Below, piece by piece: positions 58,854-64,000 of a stretch of DNA of 64,000 bases. Each line of letters starts with the position of its first letter. Within the stretch, counting starts at the first letter, position 1. The DNA comes from Bacteroidaceae bacterium. Its GTDB lineage: Bacteria > Bacteroidota > Bacteroidia > Bacteroidales > Bacteroidaceae. Location of the stretch: NCBI GenBank assembly GCA_900752815.1, contig CAADWS010000011.1, positions 1 to 64,000 on the forward strand, in the 5' to 3' direction. The position numbers and the translations under genes were made by a program. The notes beneath the pieces were generated by a model, which saw only the letters and a program-made list of their open reading frames with translations, made no database searches and was not told where the DNA came from.

Positions 58854-59711
58854 TTAAGCGATTCTTGCACGTTTGATCATCATCTTTCCTATCATGTTGA
58901 CAAGGGCCGTAATCAGGAAGAGAATCAGTCCGATGGCTATGAGCGAGGAAAGTTTCAGCCCGTCGGCCTCGCCAAACTGGTTGGCAATGATCGAAGCCAT
59001 GGAATTGCCCGTTGCCGTGATGGACTGCGGTATCTGGTTGGTATTGCCGATGAGCATCGTCACGGTCATCGTCTCGCCCAAAGCCCGTCCGATGGCCAGG
59101 ACATAGGCTGAAAAGATACCCGAACCGGCCACGGGAAACACCACCCGGCGAATCATTTCAAAGCGGGTAGCACCCAGGCTGTAGGCTCCCTCCTTGAGGT
59201 CGGACGGCACCATCTTGATGAATTCCGCACTCAGCGAGGCCGCATACGGCACTATCATGATGGCCAGCACCAGCGAAGCCGTCAGAATGCCCGAACCTTC
59301 GGGCGAAAGATTGAGGGCCATCACCACGGGACGGAGCGTAAAGAAGCCCCAAAGACCATAGATGATGGACGGAATGCCTGCCAGCAGGTCGACCACCGTC
59401 CCCAGAACCGCGGCGATGCGGGTCCCCTTGAAGTATTCGCCCACAAAGAGAGCAACCGGCAGGGAAAACGGTATGCAGAAGAGCAAGGCCAGCACCGTCG
59501 TCATCAGCGTGCCGACGATAAAAGGCAAGGCACCGTATTGCTCATGACCTTCCGTGTAGTCCCACTCCGGAGAGGTCAGGAAGCTGAAGAATCCGAAATG
59601 TTGGAAAGCATCGGAGGCATCAGCCAGCAAGGCGTAGATGATTCCGCCACAAATGACCGGAATGGCACAGGCCGTCAGGAGCAATACGATGCGGAACAGT
59701 TTGTCGTTCAT
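58854..59711 (-). CDS. pstC: Phosphate ABC transporter permease PstC
   Basis: This 285-residue permease shares the Pst permease fold: FLTSPEWDYTEG in the periplasmic loop, DLLAGIPSIIYGLWGFF and the EAA-type loop LKEGAYSLGATRFEMIRRVVFP. It forms the membrane pore with PstA and lies 37 bp after pstS. Confidence 0.95.
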   Translation of the reverse strand: MNDKLFRIVLLLTACAIPVICGGIIYALLADASDAFQHFGFFSFLTSPEWDYTEGHEQYGALPFIVGTLMTTVLALLFCIPFSLPVALFVGEYFKGTRIAAVLGTVVDLLAGIPSIIYGLWGFFTLRPVVMALNLSPEGSGILTASLVLAIMIVPYAASLSAEFIKMVPSDLKEGAYSLGATRFEMIRRVVFPVAGSGIFSAYVLAIGRALGETMTVTMLIGNTNQIPQSITATGNSMASIIANQFGEADGLKLSSLIAIGLILFLITALVNMIGKMMIKRARIA

Positions 59712-59748
59712 GATTCTGATTTCTGAAATTAAAATCCAACCGTCATCG

Positions 59749-60810
59749 TCACTTCAGCACGGGAGTTCCGTCATAAGTCACCTTCGAGAGGTTTTTCAGA
59801 CTCAGCTCCACGGCCTTTGCAGGCAGCGGTGCGTAATGCACTTCCGAAGCCATTTTCTGCGCGTCCTCCGAAAGGATATACTTTATCAGGTCGAGCGTAG
59901 CCTCAGCCTGCTCTTTGGAGCGGCCGCCATAATTCTGCTCCTTATAAATCAGCAGCCACGTGAAAGTGCTGATAGGATAGGCGCCCGAAGCCTTCGAATC
60001 GGTGATTGACGTGCGGGTATCGGCAGGTATTTCTCCCGATGCGGCCGCAGAGATGGAGGCTGCCGTAGGTTCTACAAGCTCACCGGCTGCATTCTGCAAC
60101 GTTGCGTAAGGAATCTTCTGCGCGAAGGCATATTCCGAACCTACATAACCGATGGAGTTCTTCGTCTGCGCAATGACACCAGCCACGCCCGGATTACCCT
60201 TGGCTGCCTGGCCAACCGGGAAGTTGACAGATTTGCCGCAACCATAGTTGGCCGCCCACTTGCTGCTGACCTTCGTCAGGTAATCGGTAAAGACGAACGT
60301 AGTTCCCGAGCCGTCGGAGCGGAACACGGGCATGATTTTCTCCTCAGGAAGCTTCACGTCCGGATTCAGAGCGGCCAACCGGGGGTCGTTCCACATCTGA
60401 ATGTCACCGGAAAAGATACCGGCAATCAGTTCGCCCGAAAGATTCAGACGCTTCACGCCGTCCAGATGGTAGGCCAGCACAACGGCACCCATGCAGGAGG
60501 GTACATGAATCACTTCGTCCATCCCAGCCATTTCCTCGTCGGAGAGGAAGGCGTCACTGCCGGCGAAATCGACAATTTTGTCCTTGAGATTGCGGACGCC
60601 ACCGCCGGAACCGATACCGCCATAAGCCACTTCGTCACCGTTCACGGTCGCAAACTGTTCAAACACGGCGTTATAGAAAGGCAGCGGGAAAGTTGCGCCA
60701 GCTCCTGAGAGCGACTGCGCTTCACGCTTACCGTTGTTATTTCCGCCACAAGAGGCCAACAGCACAATAGCGGTCAACATTCCCATCAGCATTCGACTTG
60801 TCTTTTTCAT
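59749..60810 (-). CDS. pstS: Phosphate-binding lipoprotein PstS
   Basis: This is a 353-residue lipoprotein with a lipobox ending in LLASC. SGAGATFPLPFYNAVFEQF, GIGSGGGVRNLKDKIVDFAGSDAFLS and VFRSDGSGTTFVFTDYL are the phosphate-coordinating stretches of PstS. It delivers phosphate to PstC-PstA and lies 61 bp after the porin gene. There is no strong promoter of its own. Confidence 0.96.
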   Translation of the reverse strand: MKKTSRMLMGMLTAIVLLASCGGNNNGKREAQSLSGAGATFPLPFYNAVFEQFATVNGDEVAYGGIGSGGGVRNLKDKIVDFAGSDAFLSDEEMAGMDEVIHVPSCMGAVVLAYHLDGVKRLNLSGELIAGIFSGDIQMWNDPRLAALNPDVKLPEEKIMPVFRSDGSGTTFVFTDYLTKVSSKWAANYGCGKSVNFPVGQAAKGNPGVAGVIAQTKNSIGYVGSEYAFAQKIPYATLQNAAGELVEPTAASISAAASGEIPADTRTSITDSKASGAYPISTFTWLLIYKEQNYGGRSKEQAEATLDLIKYILSEDAQKMASEVHYAPLPAKAVELSLKNLSKVTYDGTPVLK

Positions 60811-60871
60811 ACGCTTCGTTTTTTAAAATATCACTGTTAAAGATTTTCAATAGACTTATTTATATGTTTGG

Positions 60872-61882
60872 TTACAGCCCGAAATAACAGTTTACATATC
60901 CGTAGCAAACCGTTTCCGCGCCCGATGCCTTCGGACAGCTCATGCGGAAATTGGGCGAAAGCTTCACATACTTGCCCAGCTTGAACTCCGCACCGAGCAG
61001 AGCAGCCGACTCTTCCCTATCGCGGTTCCAGTCGCCTTTCGAAAACTGGTCGTCATAACGGGCAAACAAATTTGCCCAACGCGCCACCTTCACGGCCGCA
61101 TAGGCAGAAAGTCCGCTCTGTCCCTCATCCTTGGTAAATCCGCTGTTGCGCAGGTAGTTATATTCCACGCCGGCCCGAAACTTTCCGTTGTCATATCCCG
61201 CAAAGGAAGCCACGTTCACGATATTCTTCCCGTCGGGCTCGCTGCTTTCGTTCAGTCCTCCATAGAGGCGGAGCGTCAGCCCCTGCAGCGGAGTGAAGGT
61301 CAGTCCCAGACCATAATTCAGGCCGTCCTTCACCTGGATTTTACGATAGCCTTCACCGTTTACTACGATGGCATCGGCCGAAACCCAGTCTGCCAGCCGG
61401 TAGGCTACCGAAAGACCGAGGTCGGCACTGCTGCCGAACTTGTATTCGTCCTGAAAGGATTTTGCAACGTAACGATAGCCCCAGAATTTCTCCTGCAGGT
61501 TAAAGAGAGCGGTAGGAATCAAACCGCCGTTCAGCGTCCAGCGGTCTTTCTTCCAGCTTACCTGCGCATATTTAATGTAAGCAATACGATGATAATCGTC
61601 TACATCCGACGACTGGCCGACATTCATCACACCCCGCACCGACAGTCCTTTGCCGAAATCATACTCATATCCCAGGTAGGAACGTTCCAGTTCAAATCCA
61701 CGGTCGTTGTTCGCCGTTCCGAATCCGGTGTGAAAATTACTGAACACCTGCACGGTTGCCTTGCCCTTCGGGCCTTCCTCTTCCCCACCGGCCGGCTGGG
61801 CGCAAAGCCACAACGGCGCCATTCCGGCCACCAACATCCACTTGAATCTTCTCTTCAGGGCACTGCTTAGATTTTTCTGCAT
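60872..61882 (-). CDS. Outer-membrane phosphate-selective porin-like protein
   Basis: This 336-residue protein has a signal peptide (residues ~1-23) and a beta-barrel of OprO/OprP type: FELERSYLGYEYDFGKGLSVRGVMNVGQ and LNGGLIPTALFNLQEKFWGYRYV are characteristic, and the C-terminus ends VNCYFGL. It probably lets phosphate or polyphosphate through the outer membrane to PstS. The start at 61882 (MQKNLSSALKRRFKWMLVAG) is chosen over an upstream ATG that would begin with a lysine-rich stretch. It is the first gene of the operon behind the Pho-box-like site. Confidence 0.85.
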   Translation of the reverse strand: MQKNLSSALKRRFKWMLVAGMAPLWLCAQPAGGEEEGPKGKATVQVFSNFHTGFGTANNDRGFELERSYLGYEYDFGKGLSVRGVMNVGQSSDVDDYHRIAYIKYAQVSWKKDRWTLNGGLIPTALFNLQEKFWGYRYVAKSFQDEYKFGSSADLGLSVAYRLADWVSADAIVVNGEGYRKIQVKDGLNYGLGLTFTPLQGLTLRLYGGLNESSEPDGKNIVNVASFAGYDNGKFRAGVEYNYLRNSGFTKDEGQSGLSAYAAVKVARWANLFARYDDQFSKGDWNRDREESAALLGAEFKLGKYVKLSPNFRMSCPKASGAETVCYGYVNCYFGL

Positions 61883-61924
61883 TGCTTTTTTTACTTTTCT
61901 TTTTTTTACCTTTTTTTGACAGTG

Positions 61925-61959
61925 CAAAAGTACTTTCAGATTGTTTCATTTTTGTTTCA
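61925..61959 (-). promoter_or_regulatory. Porin-pst promoter with Pho-box-like direct repeats
   Basis: On the minus strand TGAAACAA, TGAAACAA and TGAAAG follow each other with steps of 11 and 10 bp (61959-61933), ending just before TACTTTTG (61932-61925), a -7 element. The 11-bp direct-repeat spacing and the placement over the -33 region copy the arrangement of Pho boxes in other bacteria. The start codon is 43 bp further on. Confidence 0.55.
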
Positions 61960-62062
61960 AATCGGTTAACTGTCCGTGAAAATGCAACCGCCGCAGAGCG
62001 CAGAAAATATTAAATTTCAATTAAATCTGTAACACTCCCGCCCGTCGTATGAAGGAAACTCG

Positions 62063-62070
62063 TACTTTTG
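62063..62070 (+). promoter_or_regulatory. -7 element (TACTTTTG) for the response regulator gene
   Basis: TACTTTTG lies 46 bp before the ATG at 62116, the same octamer as in the divergent porin promoter. Confidence 0.55.
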
Positions 62071-62115
62071 CAGCATCGGTCACCAACCACAAAAAACAAT
62101 AAAACAGGAAGCATT

Positions 62116-62805
62116 ATGGACACCAAAAAAATTCTTGTCGTCGACGATGAAGAAATACTTTGCGAGGTGCTGAAACTCAATCTGGAGAATGAAAACTACG
62201 AAGTGGACATCGCAGAAAGTGCAGAGCAGGCCATGAGTCTTAACCTCAGCCAGTATGACCTGATTCTGCTGGACATCATGATGGGAGAAATCAGCGGAGT
62301 GCAAATGGCAAAAATGATGAAGAAGAATCCGGCCACCGCACAGATTCCCATCATCTTCTGCACGGCCAAAGACACTGAGGACGACATGATTATGGGCCTC
62401 AACCTCGGAGCCGACGATTATATTACAAAACCCTATACCGTACGCAACGTCATCGCCCGCGTGAAAAGTGTGTTGCGGAGAACGTCAAAGACCAGCACGG
62501 AGAAGACCGAGCCGGAACGCTACACGGTGGAAGGTCTCGTGGTCGACAAGCTGCTCATGCGCTGCACCGTCGACAACGAGGAGGTGAAACTCGCCAAGAA
62601 AGAGTTCGAGCTGCTGACCTTCCTCATCTCCCATCGGGGACGCATCTACAGCCGGGAGGAAATCCTGGAAAGGGTGTGGAAGGGAGAAACCATCGTGCTC
62701 GACCGCACCATCGACGTCAACGTAACCCGGCTTCGCCAGAAAATAGGAAAATATGGAAAATATATCATCACCCGCTCCGGATTCGGTTACGGTTTCAACA
62801 ACTGA
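62116..62805 (+). CDS. PhoB-like response regulator
   Basis: This 229-residue OmpR/PhoB-family regulator has a receiver domain with D10, D11 and the phosphorylation site D53 (ILLDIMMGE), FCTAKDT for the switch threonine and YITKPY with the conserved lysine. The winged-helix domain (about 135-229) has FELLTFLISHRGRIYSREEILERVW and TIDVNVTRLRQKIGKY. It is divergent from the phosphate operon, so control of phosphate genes is the natural inference. The chosen ATG at 62116 is preceded by a consensus -7 element. Confidence 0.92.
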   Translation: MDTKKILVVDDEEILCEVLKLNLENENYEVDIAESAEQAMSLNLSQYDLILLDIMMGEISGVQMAKMMKKNPATAQIPIIFCTAKDTEDDMIMGLNLGADDYITKPYTVRNVIARVKSVLRRTSKTSTEKTEPERYTVEGLVVDKLLMRCTVDNEEVKLAKKEFELLTFLISHRGRIYSREEILERVWKGETIVLDRTIDVNVTRLRQKIGKYGKYIITRSGFGYGFNN

Positions 62806-64000
62806 CCGCCTGCGCCGCTACCTGCCCTACGTGCTGCCCGTCGTCCTGCTGTGGGCGCTCGTCGTGGTGTTCCTGTTCCTGCAATATTCCAGCGAAAAGG
62901 AACACAAGGCCAAGGAGCTCGACCTGCAGCTCCAGCTGCTCAACCGCTCCCTGCTGGCCGACATCGCCGAGGGCGAATCCATAGAAAGCGCGCTCCAGCA
63001 ATGCACCACGTATGCGGACGCCGTGAGGATTACGCTCATCGGCCGGAACGGGCGCGTGCTGTTCGACAACCGGGAGGACGCGTCGAAAATGGAGAACCAC
63101 CTCAACCGTGAAGAGGTGGCCGAAGCCTTGAAACACGGAAGCGGACACACCATCAACCGGCTTTCCGAAACCAACCAGATACCCTATTTCTACTCGGCCA
63201 CCCGCAGTGGCGACTACATCCTGCGGAGTGCACTGCCCTATTCCGTCTCTCTGCAGAACATTCTGAAAGCCAACAGCACCACCTGGTGGCTCGTGGCCAT
63301 GCTCACCGTGCTTATCACGGCGGTTATCCTCGTGCTCATCCGCACGCTCAAGCAGAGAGACAGCCACTACGCCCGATGCCTGGAGCAGGAGCAGGAGAAG
63401 ATACGCATCAAGCGCCAGCTGACCAACAACATCAATCACGAGCTCAAGACACCCGTCGCGTCCATTCAAGTATGCCTGGAAACGCTCATCAACGCCCGGC
63501 TCTCGGAAGAACAGAAAGCGCAGATGATTGACCGCTGCTACCAGAGCTGCCAGCGCCTTCGCAACCTGCTGCGCGACGTTTCACTGATTACCCGCATGGA
63601 AGAAGGCAACAGCCACATCGGCAAGGAACCGGTCAATCTGAACGAGATTGTCAACGACCTGAAGGACGAACTGGCTGTTTATCCGCCCGAAAAACGGCTG
63701 GCCGTCGACATCCAGTTTCCGGAACAGGTGACCATCATGGGAAATGCCTCCCTGCTCATCTCCATCTTCCGCAACCTGACAGAAAATGCCATCGCCTATT
63801 CCGAAGGGAGCCAAATCAGGATTACGCTGCAGGAAAACAACGGGGAGGAATGCAGAATCGCCTTCGAGGACAACGGCGTGGGAGTGGAACCGCAACACCT
63901 GTCCCATCTGTTCGAACGCTTCTACCGTGTGGACAAAGGGCGCTCACGCCAGACCGGCGGAACCGGACTGGGGCTGGCCATCGTGAAGCATGCCGTGCTC
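62753..64000 (+). CDS. PhoR-like sensor histidine kinase (3' end cut by the window)
   Basis: The frame is open from an ATG at 62753, overlapping the regulator gene by 53 bp, to the window edge (416 residues). Membrane helices lie at about 24-43 and 177-196 with a ~130-residue periplasmic domain between. The H box NNINHELKTPVAS holds H229. Later come FRNLTENAIAY (N box), FEDNGVGV and GTGLGLAIV (G boxes), in the usual HisKA-HATPase_c order. The overlap suggests coupled translation with the regulator. The frame ends just before its expected stop. Confidence 0.93.
   Translation, partial: MENISSPAPDSVTVSTTDRLRRYLPYVLPVVLLWALVVVFLFLQYSSEKEHKAKELDLQLQLLNRSLLADIAEGESIESALQQCTTYADAVRITLIGRNGRVLFDNREDASKMENHLNREEVAEALKHGSGHTINRLSETNQIPYFYSATRSGDYILRSALPYSVSLQNILKANSTTWWLVAMLTVLITAVILVLIRTLKQRDSHYARCLEQEQEKIRIKRQLTNNINHELKTPVASIQVCLETLINARLSEEQKAQMIDRCYQSCQRLRNLLRDVSLITRMEEGNSHIGKEPVNLNEIVNDLKDELAVYPPEKRLAVDIQFPEQVTIMGNASLLISIFRNLTENAIAYSEGSQIRITLQENNGEECRIAFEDNGVGVEPQHLSHLFERFYRVDKGRSRQTGGTGLGLAIVKHAVL

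Overview
The window looks like chromosomal DNA from a fairly GC-rich member of the Bacteroidales (Bacteroidaceae or Prevotellaceae type). The grounds are: many start sites preceded by the Bacteroidetes -7 element TAnnTTTG instead of a sigma-70 box; lipoprotein glycoside hydrolases; a TonB-dependent receptor with DUF5689 and choice-of-anchor J lipoproteins; a DUF4248 protein; a T9SS-like C-terminal tail; and the acpP-fabF-rnc and rbfA-lolE gene orders. I do not name a species. Many long open frames opposite real genes are shadows caused by GC-rich codon use. Two real genes are cut by the window edges: the glycosyltransferase-kinase fusion at the left and the histidine kinase at the right.

Layout. 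1-4347 (minus): three glycosyltransferases, one fused to a Kdo/WaaP-type kinase, with a WYL regulator; probably surface glycan synthesis. 4558-6197: rbfA and a LolE/FtsX-type permease. 6198-8548: mdh, a 21-bp-period repeat array, a probable structured ncRNA and a 20-bp inverted repeat. 8549-12626: divergent GH33 sialidase and GH3 glycosidase. 12730-16130: a GNAT/TagB-like fusion and cysS. 16306-21745: GH92 and GH120 glycosidases inside a rearranged segment flanked by a ~235-bp direct repeat, one copy of which is a truncated GH92 start. 22149-29437: small membrane protein, GH18, aminopeptidase P, alpha/beta hydrolase and DsbD. 29672-30439: DUF4248 and P5-like small genes. 30900-33746: acpP-fabF-rnc. 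34024-36153: beta-helix glycan-active enzyme.

36612-44540 holds a TonB receptor, two surface lipoproteins, a secreted DNA/RNA endonuclease and a divergent endonuclease/exonuclease/phosphatase, which together look like an extracellular nucleic-acid scavenging locus. Next come hisS, an acyltransferase, the water channel aqpZ, two lipocalin-like lipoproteins, purL and a BspA-like leucine-rich repeat protein. The right end (57230-64000) is a phosphate regulon: outer-membrane porin, pstSCAB and a divergent PhoB/PhoR-like pair, with direct repeats laid out like a Pho box over the porin promoter.

The least ordinary material is intergenic. (a) A promoter followed within about 10 nt by an intrinsic terminator occurs twice (22622-22710 minus, 36234-36327 plus), with conserved promoters and compensatory stem changes, predicting ~47-nt hairpin RNAs. 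(b) Arrays of exactly four 21-bp units occur in three spacers (6313, 48367, 56929); one ends in a perfect 50-bp palindrome. (c) An RNA-like region with several long stems lies downstream of an orphan promoter at 7983.
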